Part shown: piece after piece, positions 48,154 to 57,465 of the stretch | Layout: every line of letters starts with the position of its first letter | Position numbering within the stretch: position 1 is the stretch's first letter | Origin: Stenotrophomonas rhizophila | GTDB lineage: Bacteria; Pseudomonadota; Gammaproteobacteria; Xanthomonadales; Xanthomonadaceae | Reading direction: 5' to 3' | Assembly: GCF_001704155.1 (NCBI RefSeq) | Contig: NZ_CP016294.1 | Coordinates: 1,485,501 to 1,549,500, forward strand | Length of the DNA: 64,000 bases | The notes under the pieces: model-generated | What the model saw: only the letters and a program-made list of their open reading frames with translations | What the model was told of the DNA's origin: nothing | Database searches by the model: none | Made by a program: the position numbers and the translations under genes

Positions 48154-50571
48154 ATGCTGGGAGGCAGCAGGGATGTAGGCAGTACCGCCGTGCCGCATGT
48201 AACGCGGGGCTTGACCCTGCGGTTCGTGCTGCTCACCGGCATGGCGGTCGGGCTGGTGGGGTTGTCGGCGCTGATCCAGGAACTGCAGGGCGCTTCCACC
48301 GCCTGGATCGTGGGGCAGAGCCACTGGTCGCGCAGCCAGCAGCATGCCTCCTTCGCGCTGGAGCGATACCTCACCTCGGGCAACCCGGCCGCACTGGCCG
48401 AAGCGCGCGCGGCGCTGCAGGTGCCGCTGGGTGACCTGGACGCACGCCGCGCGCTGGAACAGGACGACGTGGATCTTGCGCGGGCGCGGCAAGGCTTCCT
48501 GCAGGGCGGCAACCAGCCGGGCGACATCAACCGGCTGATCCTGTCGTTCCGCTACCTGGGGCATCTCGGTTACTTCCGCGATGCGGTGCACCTGTGGCAG
48601 CAGACCGACCATGGCCTGGCGCAGCTGCAGGCGATGATGGACACCGCCGAAGCGATGCACGCCGACGGCCGCGTGGAGCCCGCCATGCGCGAAGCATTGC
48701 TGGTCCAGCTGCAGGCGCTGGACCGCAGCCTGCAGGCGCAGGCCCGCGCCTTCTCGCTGGCGCTGCTCAATACGGCTTCCATCGTGCGCATGGTCACGCT
48801 GGCTGTCGGTGGCCTGTCAGTTCTGCTGATCACCCTGGTTGCCGTACTGCTGTCACGACGCGTGCGCCATGACCTGATCGACACCGAAAGCCGCTTCCGC
48901 GCCGCGTTCTACCAGGCCACGGTGGGCATGCTCAAGCTGGACCACGCCGGGGGCATTGTCGAAGCCAACCAGGCCATGGCCGATATCCTCGGCTATCGCC
49001 GCGACGCGCTGCTGGGCATGGAGCTGCCGGAACTGCTGGTCGATGGCGAGCTGGTGCTCGACGAGGCCGGCGACATCGACTGGCCGCGCCAGCTGCGCCC
49101 GGGCGAACTGCGCTTCCGGCATGCCGACGGCGGCCTGCTGTGGGGGCGTTGGAGCGGCACCCTGGTGCGCAGCCCCGGCCGTGAAGTGTCGGTGTTCGCG
49201 ATCATTGAAGACGTCTCGCAGAACCACGCGCTGGCCCGCGAGGTCGAGCACCACGCCAGCCACGATCCGCTGACCGGGCTGGTCAACCGCCGCGAGATCG
49301 AACGCCTGCTGGAACTGGCGCTGCTGGATGTGCGCAGCCATGGCGGGACCCACAGCCTGTGCTACCTGGACCTGGATTATTTCAAGCTGGTCAACGATGG
49401 CCTTGGCCACGCGGCCGGTGACCAGTTGCTGCGCGGCTTTGCCGACTACCTGGAAGGTGCGGTGCGCGAAGGGGACTGGGTGGGCCGCATGGGCGGTGAC
49501 GAGTTCGCGATGTTCCTGGCCGACGCCCGCCAGGAAGAAGCCAAGCAGGTGTTGCAGCGGATCGCACGCAACCTGGGCCAGGCCGGATTCCAGCGCGACG
49601 ACGGGCTGCCGCGGGTCAGCTGCAGCATCGGGGTGGTCGAAATCACCGCGGAGGTGGCCGACGTGAACTGGCTGATGAGCGCGGCCGACAGCGCCTGCTA
49701 TGCGGCCAAGCAGGCCGGGCGCAACCGCGTGCATTGTTTCAACGAGAACCGGATGGCGCTGGAGGAGCGGCTGCTGGAAGCAGACCGGCTGGCGCATGTG
49801 TCCAGCGCGATCGCCGAAAACCGCATGCTGCTGTACGCCCAGCGCATCGAGCAGGTGGGCGACCCGGGCTTCCTGCATTACGAAGTGCTGGTGCGCATGC
49901 GCGGTACCGACGGCCAGCTGCAGGGCCCGGGCGATTTCATGCCGGCGGTGGAACGCTATGGCATGGGCATGGCGCTGGATCGGCACGTGCTGGGGCTGCT
50001 GTTCCGCCACCTGCAATTGTGCCCGGCGCATGTGCAGCGGCTGGGCCTGTGCAACGTGAACGTATCGGCCCAGTCGATCGCCGAGCCGACGTTCCTGGCC
50101 TTCGTCTGCGACCTGCTCGAGCGCAACCGCGGGCTGGCGCGCAAGCTGTGTTTCGAGATCACCGAGACCGCGGCGATCAGCAACCTGGACCAAGCGCGCA
50201 GCTTCGTTGAAGGGGTCAAGGCGCGGGGCTGCCGGGTGGCACTGGACGACTTCGGTGCCGGACTGTCCTCGTTCGGCTACCTGCGCCAGCTGCCGGCGGA
50301 CATGCTCAAGATCGATGGGGTGTTCGTGCGCGACATGGATATCGATCCGGTCAGCCGTGCCACGGTGCGCGCCATCACCGAAATCGGCCGCGAGCTGCAC
50401 ATGAGCGTGACCGCCGAGTGGGTGGAGTCCGAAGAGATCGCCGCACAGCTGCGGGCGCTCGGGGTGGAAGGCCTGCAGGGGTATGCCATCGAACGGCCGA
50501 TGCCGCTGGAAAAGCTCACCCAGCCCTCGCTGTGGCGGGAAACCCCGGTGCCGTCCAGCCGCCTTTCCTGA
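48154..50571 (+). CDS. Membrane sensor with PAS, GGDEF and EAL domains (cyclic-di-GMP turnover)
   Basis: 805 residues. Two transmembrane helices near residues 23-40 and 210-232 frame a helical periplasmic sensor. A PAS domain follows (about 245-355). The GGDEF domain has MGGDEF near 447 with an inhibitory I-site REGD five residues upstream. The EAL domain has the variant EVL (near 577) but keeps NVNVSAQ, FEITET, DDFGAG, LKIDG and EWVE. Both active sites therefore look intact and it may make or degrade cyclic-di-GMP. ATG 48154 has GGAGGG upstream. It is the first of three such genes within 6 kb. Confidence 0.9.
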   Translation: MLGGSRDVGSTAVPHVTRGLTLRFVLLTGMAVGLVGLSALIQELQGASTAWIVGQSHWSRSQQHASFALERYLTSGNPAALAEARAALQVPLGDLDARRALEQDDVDLARARQGFLQGGNQPGDINRLILSFRYLGHLGYFRDAVHLWQQTDHGLAQLQAMMDTAEAMHADGRVEPAMREALLVQLQALDRSLQAQARAFSLALLNTASIVRMVTLAVGGLSVLLITLVAVLLSRRVRHDLIDTESRFRAAFYQATVGMLKLDHAGGIVEANQAMADILGYRRDALLGMELPELLVDGELVLDEAGDIDWPRQLRPGELRFRHADGGLLWGRWSGTLVRSPGREVSVFAIIEDVSQNHALAREVEHHASHDPLTGLVNRREIERLLELALLDVRSHGGTHSLCYLDLDYFKLVNDGLGHAAGDQLLRGFADYLEGAVREGDWVGRMGGDEFAMFLADARQEEAKQVLQRIARNLGQAGFQRDDGLPRVSCSIGVVEITAEVADVNWLMSAADSACYAAKQAGRNRVHCFNENRMALEERLLEADRLAHVSSAIAENRMLLYAQRIEQVGDPGFLHYEVLVRMRGTDGQLQGPGDFMPAVERYGMGMALDRHVLGLLFRHLQLCPAHVQRLGLCNVNVSAQSIAEPTFLAFVCDLLERNRGLARKLCFEITETAAISNLDQARSFVEGVKARGCRVALDDFGAGLSSFGYLRQLPADMLKIDGVFVRDMDIDPVSRATVRAITEIGRELHMSVTAEWVESEEIAAQLRALGVEGLQGYAIERPMPLEKLTQPSLWRETPVPSSRLS

Positions 50572-50683
50572 ACTGTGACGTGCACCGGCGCGCCTTCTTG
50601 CGATAATCGCCACGGGGACGCCATGCGGTGTGCATGGCGGTGCAGGGCGACAGGGTGATGGTGTGAGGCGCAGCGACGGCGGG

Positions 50684-52345
50684 ATGCAGGGGATGAGCGG
50701 GGCCATCAGGTTGCTGACCGGCCTGGTGTGGCTGCTGCTGTCGGCCACGGCGTTGGCCGGCACGGCCCAGGTCGGCCGTGATGTGCTGCTGCTGGGGGCC
50801 GCCACCGACCAGCAGGCCCCGCAGCGCCCGTGTTCACCCGAGGTGCTGGCCCATCACCAGGACATCCTTTCGATTCCGGCGCCTGCAGGCGGCTGGTCCG
50901 GTGCGCCACAGGCGGTGGATGTGTTCGGGGTGCTGACCGGGGAGGTACGGATCAGTCACGGCGACCGCCAGATCTGCGGCAGCATGCACGACGCCCGCAC
51001 CCGGGATTCGCGCTTCCGCGCCGGGGTCGGCATGGTGGTGGTGCCCAAGGCCGGCGGGCGCGAGCCGATCATCGTGTCATGGGCCGCCCCGCTGAAGCCG
51101 CGCTGGATTCCGACCGTCCGGCTGGGCGCGCCCAGCCCGGTGCAGCAGAACGATACCGCCCGCCTGCTGGTGCGCGCGGCCTGCATCGCGGTGGCAATCG
51201 CTCTGGCGCTGTCGGCGCTGATGGGGTTCGTGACCGCCCGCGACCGCACCTTCCTTTACTACGTGGCGATCTGCGCGGTGTTCGTGCTGTGGCAGGCGGT
51301 GCTGGGTGGCCTGAGCGGGTACCCCGAGCCGTGGTTGCCGGTGCACGACCGCGCGTCGTGGTGGCTGGTGGCGCTGAGCACGTTCGCGCTGGCGCTGTTG
51401 CTGCCGATCCTGTGGCGGCTCAACGGCGGCGCCCGGTTGTGGCCGGGCTCAGGCACCGGCCAGCGCGCTGTGCTGTGGGGACTGGTGCTGGCCGGGTTGT
51501 GCGTGCCATGGATGGGCACGGCCGGGCTGGCCTGGATGGCGGCTGCGCTGGAAGCAGTGTTCGTGCTGGGCTGCGTGGTCTGCCTCGGGGTGGGCCTGTG
51601 GGCGGTGGTGCAGCGCGATGGCTATGCGGCGGCGGGGCTGTTCGCGCTGGCACCGTGGTGGATCCTGATCATCGCCGACGCGCTGCACGCACACTGGCTG
51701 ACCGCGTACCGGATCGAGGCGCTGCAGCTGTCGGCGACCTGGTTCCTGATGATGGCCGCCTATGCGCTCAACCTGCGCCTGGGCCGGCTGCGCCAGCAGC
51801 GCGACGAGATGCGCCAGCTGGCCGATACCGATGCGTTGACCGGCCTGCCCAACCGCCGCCACGGGCTGCACCTGCTGGCCCGCCACCTGGAACGGGCGGG
51901 CGCGGAGCAGCAGCCGCTGGCGATCGGCTTCCTGGACATCGATCTGTTCAAGGACATCAACGACCGCTTCGGCCATGAGGTCGGCGACCAGGTGCTGGTG
52001 GCGGTGGCCCGCGGCCTGCGCGGGGCGGTACGGGTGCAGGACGACGTGATCCGCATGGGCGGCGAGGAATTCCTGGTGCTGCTGCCGGGCGCCAGCCACG
52101 GCGCGGCGCTGGCGCGGCTGGAAAGCGTGCGCCGGCAGATTCCGACGGTGACCGTGCCGCTGGGCATTTCCGGTCTGGCGGTGACGGTGAGCATCGGGCT
52201 GGCGGTGCTGCGCCCGGGCCGTGATGACCTGGCGGGGCTGCTGCGGCGCGCCGACCATGCGATGTACCGGGCCAAGCGTGCGGGGCGCAACCAGGTCTGC
52301 GACGGTGAACAGGCGCTGCCGGCGGATGATCCGCTGGTCGCCTGA
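50684..52345 (+). CDS. Membrane diguanylate cyclase with 7TM-type sensor
   Basis: 553 residues. A signal-peptide-like segment (LLTGLVWLLLSATALAGTA) is followed by a periplasmic beta-rich domain of about 140 residues. Seven or so transmembrane helices (about residues 165-370) precede a GGDEF domain with MGGEEF near 460 and an I-site RVQD five residues before it. This is the 7TMR-DISM-type layout of ligand-sensing diguanylate cyclases. It makes cyclic-di-GMP. The start is uncertain; ATG 50684 and 50693 are both possible, and I chose the first. The preceding gene ends 112 bases upstream. Confidence 0.88.
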   Translation: MQGMSGAIRLLTGLVWLLLSATALAGTAQVGRDVLLLGAATDQQAPQRPCSPEVLAHHQDILSIPAPAGGWSGAPQAVDVFGVLTGEVRISHGDRQICGSMHDARTRDSRFRAGVGMVVVPKAGGREPIIVSWAAPLKPRWIPTVRLGAPSPVQQNDTARLLVRAACIAVAIALALSALMGFVTARDRTFLYYVAICAVFVLWQAVLGGLSGYPEPWLPVHDRASWWLVALSTFALALLLPILWRLNGGARLWPGSGTGQRAVLWGLVLAGLCVPWMGTAGLAWMAAALEAVFVLGCVVCLGVGLWAVVQRDGYAAAGLFALAPWWILIIADALHAHWLTAYRIEALQLSATWFLMMAAYALNLRLGRLRQQRDEMRQLADTDALTGLPNRRHGLHLLARHLERAGAEQQPLAIGFLDIDLFKDINDRFGHEVGDQVLVAVARGLRGAVRVQDDVIRMGGEEFLVLLPGASHGAALARLESVRRQIPTVTVPLGISGLAVTVSIGLAVLRPGRDDLAGLLRRADHAMYRAKRAGRNQVCDGEQALPADDPLVA

Positions 52346-52382
52346 TGCCGCGCCGGACGGGGTTTTGCCGGATAATGGCGCG

Positions 52383-53105
52383 ATGACAACCCGACTCAAC
52401 AAGTTCATTGCCGAAACCGGCTTCTGTTCCCGGCGTGAAGCCGACCGCATCATCGGCGAGCGCCGCGTCACCGTGAACGGCCACCCGGCCGGTACCGGTG
52501 CGGTGGTCGGCGAGGGCGACGTGGTGCTGGTCGACGGCCAGCCGCTGCGCGCGCGCGAGGCAAAAAAGGCCGGCGGCCGCCGTCATGTGTACGTCGCGCT
52601 GAACAAGCCGGTGGGCATCACCTGCACCACCGAAAGTGCGGTGAAGGGCAACATCGTCGATTTCGTCGGCCATGAGCAGCGCATCTTCCCGGTCGGCCGG
52701 CTGGACAAGGATTCGGAAGGCCTGATCCTGATGACCAGCAACGGCAACATCGTCAACCAGATCCTGCGCGCGGAGAACAACCACCAGAAGGAATACCTGG
52801 TGGCGGTGAACAAGCCGGTGACCGACGAGTTCCTGCGCGGCATGGCGCGCGGGGTGCGCATCCACAATGAAACGACGCTGCCGTGCCGGGCCTCGCGCAT
52901 CGCCAAGTTCGGCTTCCGGATCGTGCTGCAGCAGGGCCTGAACCGGCAGATCCGGTTGATGGCGGCGGCGTTCGATTACCGGGTGACCCAGCTGCGCCGG
53001 GTGCGCATCGACAACGTCAAGATCGGGGCGCTCAAGCCGGGCCAGTGGCGCAACCTGACCGATGCGGAATTGAAGGGGCTGCTGCCGCAGCAGCAGGACT
53101 GGTAG
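52383..53105 (+). CDS. rluF: 23S rRNA pseudouridine(2604) synthase
   Basis: 240 residues. The N-terminal S4 domain reads TRLNKFIAETGFCSRREADRII. The catalytic domain holds YVALNKPVGITCTT and GRLDKDSEGL with the catalytic Asp, then NHQKEYLV and GLNRQIRLMAAAF. TESAVKGNIVDFVGH fits RluF rather than RluB, RluE or RsuA. It isomerises U2604 of 23S rRNA. ATG 52383 lies 37 bases after the diguanylate cyclase stop. The open frame begins earlier inside that gene but its conserved N-terminus fixes the start. Confidence 0.93.
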   Translation: MTTRLNKFIAETGFCSRREADRIIGERRVTVNGHPAGTGAVVGEGDVVLVDGQPLRAREAKKAGGRRHVYVALNKPVGITCTTESAVKGNIVDFVGHEQRIFPVGRLDKDSEGLILMTSNGNIVNQILRAENNHQKEYLVAVNKPVTDEFLRGMARGVRIHNETTLPCRASRIAKFGFRIVLQQGLNRQIRLMAAAFDYRVTQLRRVRIDNVKIGALKPGQWRNLTDAELKGLLPQQQDW

Positions 53106-53181
53106 GTCCTGCACCGGCGGGTAACCTTTGCCTCGGGTGATCGGGCTAGACTGTGGCCAGCTCCCGGATTCGACCCGTTGC

Positions 53182-54252
53182 ATGATCAAGCCCGAGAAGC
53201 CCGTCAACGAGGCGGTTCGCCTGGCGGCACTGTATCGCTACCGCATCCTGGATTCGGAGAAGGAAAAGTCCTTCGAGGATCTGGTGACCATCGCCAAGGC
53301 GGTGTGTGGCGCCTCCATGGCGGCGGTCACGCTGATCGACGCCGAACGCCAATGGTTCAAATCCATCCAGGGGACGGAGGCGCAGGAGCTGCCACGCTCG
53401 GAGTCGATGTGTGGCCATGCGATCCTGCAGCCGGAACAGGTGATGGTGGTCGAGGACGCGCAACGCGATGTGCGCTTCCACGACAATCCCATCGTGACCG
53501 GTGACCCGAAGGTGCGCTTCTACGCGGGGGCGCCGCTGGTGAGTACGGAGGGGTTGCCGATAGGCACGCTGTGCGTGTTCGATCCACAGCCGCAGCGGTT
53601 GGATGCGCAGCAGACCGAGGCGCTGGCGGCACTGTCGCGGCAGGTGATGCTGGTGATGGAGTTGCGCCGGTTTGCGCTGGACATCCAGACGCACATGGTG
53701 GAGCGCGACGATTACGAGCGGTTGCTGGGCGAGTACCACGATGTGCTGCTGGCGCAGAACGCGGACCTGGCCGAGCAGAGCCGGACGGATGTGCTGACGG
53801 GGCTGCCGAACCGGCGCGCGATGGCGGTGGCACTGGATGCGTCGGTGTTGGATGCGGACGGGCAGCCACGGCAGACCGCGGTGGCGCTGGTGGACATCGA
53901 CCATTTCAAGCAGATCAACGATTTCAACGGGCACGCGACCGGCGACCGGGTGCTGGCGGAGTTGGGGGTGCTGCTGCGGGCGCAGTTCTCGGGCCGTGGG
54001 CTGGCGGCGCGCTATGGCGGGGAGGAGTTCGTGGTGCTGATGCCGGATACGGACCTGCGCACGGCGGAGCTGCAGTGCGATTTCCTGCGGATGGCGGTTT
54101 CCGACCTGCCGCTGGGGTTTCCGGTGACGGTCAGTATCGGGGTCGCTGCGCATCGTTCAGGTGACACCGTGGAGCAGACGCTGGAGCGGGCGGATGCGGC
54201 CTTGTACCGGGCGAAGGGTAATGGGCGGAATCGGGTTGAGTTGGCGCCCTGA
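53182..54252 (+). CDS. Soluble GAF-GGDEF diguanylate cyclase
   Basis: 356 residues with no membrane segment. A GAF domain (about 30-165) shows ESMCGHAIL, FYAGAPLVS and LPIGTLCVFD, the conserved GAF core. A helical linker leads to a GGDEF domain with YGGEEF near 280. The I-site is missing: the residues before the motif read SGRGLAARY, so product inhibition is probably lost. It makes cyclic-di-GMP in response to an unknown small ligand or redox signal. ATG 53182 is used; the longer frame begins with poor upstream codons. It is preceded by rluF and followed by an ATPase gene. Confidence 0.9.
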   Translation: MIKPEKPVNEAVRLAALYRYRILDSEKEKSFEDLVTIAKAVCGASMAAVTLIDAERQWFKSIQGTEAQELPRSESMCGHAILQPEQVMVVEDAQRDVRFHDNPIVTGDPKVRFYAGAPLVSTEGLPIGTLCVFDPQPQRLDAQQTEALAALSRQVMLVMELRRFALDIQTHMVERDDYERLLGEYHDVLLAQNADLAEQSRTDVLTGLPNRRAMAVALDASVLDADGQPRQTAVALVDIDHFKQINDFNGHATGDRVLAELGVLLRAQFSGRGLAARYGGEEFVVLMPDTDLRTAELQCDFLRMAVSDLPLGFPVTVSIGVAAHRSGDTVEQTLERADAALYRAKGNGRNRVELAP

Positions 54253-54357
54253 GTTTTAGAGCCTTGGTCTGCGGGCGTGGTCAATCGCGCCATCAATCGC
54301 AATATCTGCGACCTGTCGCTGTCATCCTGCACGCCCGTTTCCCTGCGGAGTCCGTCT

Positions 54358-55521
54358 GTGCTGCAGACCCTCGCCATTTCCAACTACCGTTCCCTGCACG
54401 ATCTGGTCGTGCCGATGGGGGCATTGAACCTGGTCACCGGTGACAACGGCAGTGGCAAGTCCAGCCTGTACCGCGCGCTGCGGCTGCTGGCCGATACGGC
54501 GCGGGGAGGAGTGACGCCGTCGCTGGCGCGGGAGGGCGGGTTCCAGTCGGCGCTGTGGGCCGGTCCGGAGCGGTTGGACCGGCGGATGCTGGCGGGCGAG
54601 GTGCCGGTGCAGGGCGGGCCGCGGCAGGCGTCGGTGGCGCTGCGGCTGGGTTTTGCGGCGGATGATTTCGGGTATGCGATCGATCTGGGCTACCCGGTGG
54701 CCGATTCGCATTCGATGTTCAACCTGGACCCGCAGATCAAGTGCGAGAGCATCTGGGCCGGGCCGTTCCTGCGCAGCAGCAACGTGTTGGTGGAGCGGCG
54801 CGGGGCGATGGTGCGGCGGCGCAGTGGGCGCAGCTGGGAGCTGCTGGAATCGAACCTGTCGGTGCACGAAAGCCTGGTTACGCAGGTTGCCGATCCGCAG
54901 CGGATGCCGGAGGTGCTGCGGCTGCGCGAGACGCTGCGCAGCTGGCGCTTCTATGATCATTTCCGCAGTGACCGGGACGCGCCGGCGCGACAGGCGAGCC
55001 TGGCCACGCGTACGCCGGTGCTGAGCCACGATGGGCATGACCTGGCGGCGGCGTGGCGGACGATCGTGGAGATCGGCGATTCCGATGCGCTGGCGGCGGC
55101 GCTGGACGATGCGTTCCCCGGGGCGCGGGTCTACATCGAGCCGAGTGAGGATCACCTGAGCCTGAAGTTCCATCAGCCCGGTCTGCTGCGGCCGTTGGGC
55201 GCGGCGGAGTTGTCCGACGGGACGTTGCGCTATCTGTTGCTGATCGCGGCGCTGCATACGCCGCGCCCGCCGCCGTTGATGGTGCTCAACGAGCCGGAAA
55301 CCAGCCTGCATCCGGACCTGCTGCCGGCGCTGGGGCGGTTGATCATCGGGGCGGCGGCGCGCAGCCAGGTGTGGGTGGTGTCGCATGCCAGCCGGTTGAT
55401 CGCGGCGCTGCGTGAGGCAGAGTCGTGCACGTCGATCGCGCTGGAAAAGCAGATGAGCCGTACGACGCTGGTGGGCCAGGGCGTGCTGGACGCGCCGGCA
55501 TGGTACTGGCCCGAACGCTGA
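54358..55521 (+). CDS. Orphan AAA-family (ABC/SMC-like) ATPase, COG4637-like
   Basis: 387 residues. LAISNYRSLHDLVVPMGALNLVTGDNGSGKSSLYRAL is a RecF/OLD-style start containing the Walker A GDNGSGKSS. LSDGTLRYLLLIAAL is the ABC-type signature, and LMVLNEPETSLHPDLLPALG the Walker B with its catalytic Glu. SHASRL is the H-loop. There is no TOPRIM nuclease domain, so it is not a full OLD protein. A GTG start at 54358 with GGAG seven bases upstream fits the conserved N-terminus; the longer frame does not. No partner nuclease is adjacent. The role is unknown. Confidence 0.8.
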   Translation: MLQTLAISNYRSLHDLVVPMGALNLVTGDNGSGKSSLYRALRLLADTARGGVTPSLAREGGFQSALWAGPERLDRRMLAGEVPVQGGPRQASVALRLGFAADDFGYAIDLGYPVADSHSMFNLDPQIKCESIWAGPFLRSSNVLVERRGAMVRRRSGRSWELLESNLSVHESLVTQVADPQRMPEVLRLRETLRSWRFYDHFRSDRDAPARQASLATRTPVLSHDGHDLAAAWRTIVEIGDSDALAAALDDAFPGARVYIEPSEDHLSLKFHQPGLLRPLGAAELSDGTLRYLLLIAALHTPRPPPLMVLNEPETSLHPDLLPALGRLIIGAAARSQVWVVSHASRLIAALREAESCTSIALEKQMSRTTLVGQGVLDAPAWYWPER

Positions 55522-55548
55522 TGCCGGAAGCGTTGGCGCGTAAAAAAC

Positions 55549-55605
55549 GGATCGGTTGACGGATCGGTGAAATGGATCGGTGAACGGATCGGGAAAACGG
55601 ATCGG
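55549..55605. repeat. Five-copy GGATCGG tandem repeat between convergent genes
   Basis: GGATCGG starts at 55549, 55561, 55574, 55586 and 55599, a spacing alternating between 12 and 13 bases. The units read ACGGATCGGT with small changes. The spacing places copies roughly on alternating turns of the helix. The repeat lies between the stops of the ATPase and EamA genes. Confidence 0.85.
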
Positions 55606-55643
55606 TACCCGTCGGCTCCACCCGCCGCGCGGGTTCCGGTTCT

Positions 55644-56585
55644 TCACTCTGCGATGTTGCGCGCTTCGGCGGTGCCCAGGATCTCGGGATGCTGCACTTT
55701 CTTGCGCCGGTTCAACAGCGGGTGCAGGAAGACCGCGCCGACGATGATCGCCACGCCGGCGTAGAACAGCGGGGTCAGTTCGCGCTGTTCGCTCAGCAGG
55801 ACCATGGCCAGCAGGATCGCGTAGACCGGTTCGAGGTTGGTGACCAGCTGCACGGTGTAGGCGCTGAGGTGGCGCAGCGCGACCAGCGCCAGGGCGAACG
55901 GCAGCAGGGTGCACACGCCGGCCAGGGCCAGCAGCAGCATCCCGTCGCGCAGGTCGGGTATCACCCACAGCGGGCTGGCCAGCGCGGGCAGCAGGAACGG
56001 CAGCAGCGGGGCGAGCAGGGTCAGGGTGACGGTGCCGGCGCCCAGTTCCACCGCGGTGACGGTGAGTGGGTCGGCGTGGCTGACCAGCCGCTTGTTGAGC
56101 GAGCCGAAGATGGCGACCAGCAATGCGGACATGGCGCCGACCAGCACGCCCACGCGCATGCCGTCAGGCACGCCGCCAACCACCATGCCCACGCCCGGCA
56201 GCACGGCGATGCCGAAGGCCAGTTCGCGCAGCTGGAAGGGGCGCTTGGCGACCCAGGGTTCGATGACGGCGGTGAACACCGGGGCCAGCGCGATGCAGGT
56301 GGCCGCCACCGAGGCATTGGCCAGCTTCACCGCGCCATAGAAGGTGAGCCAGTGCAGGGCGACCAGCGCGCCCACGCCGCAGTACCCGGCGAACAGGGCG
56401 GGGGAGAGCTGGCGCAACCCGCGCCAGACGCGCGGCAGCAGGGCCAGCATGGCGACCACCAGCAGCATGCGCCACCACACCAGCGGCAACGCGGGCAGAC
56501 TGATGAGCTTGCCGAGGATGGCGGTGATGCCCCACAGCAGCACGCAGAAGTGGATTTGCAGCAGCGCTTTGCGGGTGTCGGTCAT
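55644..56585 (-). CDS. EamA-family (DMT) transporter
   Basis: 313 residues with ten hydrophobic segments in two EamA repeats. The first starts LLQIHFCVLLWGITAILGKLI and the second LLVGAMSALLVAIFGSLNKRLV; each ends with a Pro-containing helix (VALRHLSAYTVQLVTNLEPVYAILLA). These ten-helix DMT proteins export or import small metabolites. ATG 56585 is chosen; an ATG two codons earlier is equally possible. The stop is convergent with the ATPase gene. The substrate is unknown. Confidence 0.88.
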   Translation of the reverse strand: MTDTRKALLQIHFCVLLWGITAILGKLISLPALPLVWWRMLLVVAMLALLPRVWRGLRQLSPALFAGYCGVGALVALHWLTFYGAVKLANASVAATCIALAPVFTAVIEPWVAKRPFQLRELAFGIAVLPGVGMVVGGVPDGMRVGVLVGAMSALLVAIFGSLNKRLVSHADPLTVTAVELGAGTVTLTLLAPLLPFLLPALASPLWVIPDLRDGMLLLALAGVCTLLPFALALVALRHLSAYTVQLVTNLEPVYAILLAMVLLSEQRELTPLFYAGVAIIVGAVFLHPLLNRRKKVQHPEILGTAEARNIAE

Positions 56586-56611
56586 CGGCATCCGCGTATT
56601 GTGCGTCAATC

Positions 56612-56641
56612 GGCAAGGCCCCGATAGCGCGGGGCCTTGCC
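56612..56641. terminator. Long perfect hairpin between DUF72 and EamA genes
   Basis: A 12-base perfect stem (GGCAAGGCCCCG / CGGGGCCTTGCC) with a 6-base loop lies six bases after the DUF72 gene stop on the minus strand. There is no T-run, so it may be a terminator aided by Rho or an mRNA stabiliser. Confidence 0.65.
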
Positions 56642-56646
56642 CGGCC

Positions 56647-57465
56647 CTACGCGCCGACCTGCTGCAGTTGTTTCCGCAGCGCCACCGCGGCACCCGGGTT
56701 GCGGTGCTTGGCGGCGCCGATGAACAGCATGTACACCTCGCGCGGCCCACTGGCGGGGGCGTCGGCCGTGATGTGCGGCAGGTCGGGGTTGTCGTCGCCA
56801 CGCGCCCAGCGCATCGCGCGCAGGCACCACTGTTCCAGCGTGCGCTCGGGGTAGCCGGCACGCAGGTTGGCGCGCGACTGCATCAGCCTGGCGTAGATGA
56901 AATCCGCGGTGGGGTCGGCAAAGCTGGGGTAATCGGCCGAGCCGCTGAACACCAGGGCCGCGCCGTGCGCGCGCGCCACGGCCACCAGCTCCGGCGTCCA
57001 CGCCGCGGGATTGCGCACTTCCAGTGCGTGCCGGAGCACCTGTGCATTGGCCTTGCCGGGCAGGGCATCGAGGAACCGATCGAACTCCTGTGCACCCGCC
57101 GGATGGGTATCGCCAAACTGCCACACCAGCGGGCCGAGGCGATCCTCCAGCGCGGTGATGCCGTTGATGAAGTTGTCGGCGCGTGCGCCGGCCGCCGCCA
57201 GGTCGTGGGTCTGGGTGATCGTGCGTGGCGCCTTGGCGGAGAATTTGAAGCCGGGCGGGGTCTGCTCGCGCCACTGCGCGTACACCGCCGGCTTCTGCGC
57301 GCGGTAGAAGGTGCTGTTGATTTCGATGCAGCCGAGCTGGCGGCTGGCATGCGCCAGCTCCTCGCGCTGCGGCAGGCCGGCGGGGTAGAACGTGCCACCG
57401 CGCCAGGCCGGGAACACCCAACCGCCGATGCCGGTATGAATCGGTCCGGGAACAGCGTGCTTCAA
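56647..57465 (-). CDS. DUF72 (YecE-like) protein
   Basis: 272 residues. HTGIGGWVFPAWRGGTFYPAGLPQREEL and CIEINSTFYR are the conserved start of DUF72. FSAKAPRTITQTHDL, LVWQFGDTHP and ALEVRNPAAWTPEL follow. The fold is a TIM barrel and the function is unknown; some relatives accompany DNA or RNA processing genes. The start is the unusual TTG 57463-57465, which overlaps the stop of the VOC gene (TTGA) and has AAGGAGA seven bases upstream, so the two are translationally coupled. The ORF from an earlier ATG inside the VOC gene is less likely. Confidence 0.83.
   Translation of the reverse strand: MKHAVPGPIHTGIGGWVFPAWRGGTFYPAGLPQREELAHASRQLGCIEINSTFYRAQKPAVYAQWREQTPPGFKFSAKAPRTITQTHDLAAAGARADNFINGITALEDRLGPLVWQFGDTHPAGAQEFDRFLDALPGKANAQVLRHALEVRNPAAWTPELVAVARAHGAALVFSGSADYPSFADPTADFIYARLMQSRANLRAGYPERTLEQWCLRAMRWARGDDNPDLPHITADAPASGPREVYMLFIGAAKHRNPGAAVALRKQLQQVGA

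Noticed and set aside
55549..55605. CRISPR-like array
   Set aside because: Units are only 7-10 bases at 12-13-base spacing with no unique spacers and no cas genes.
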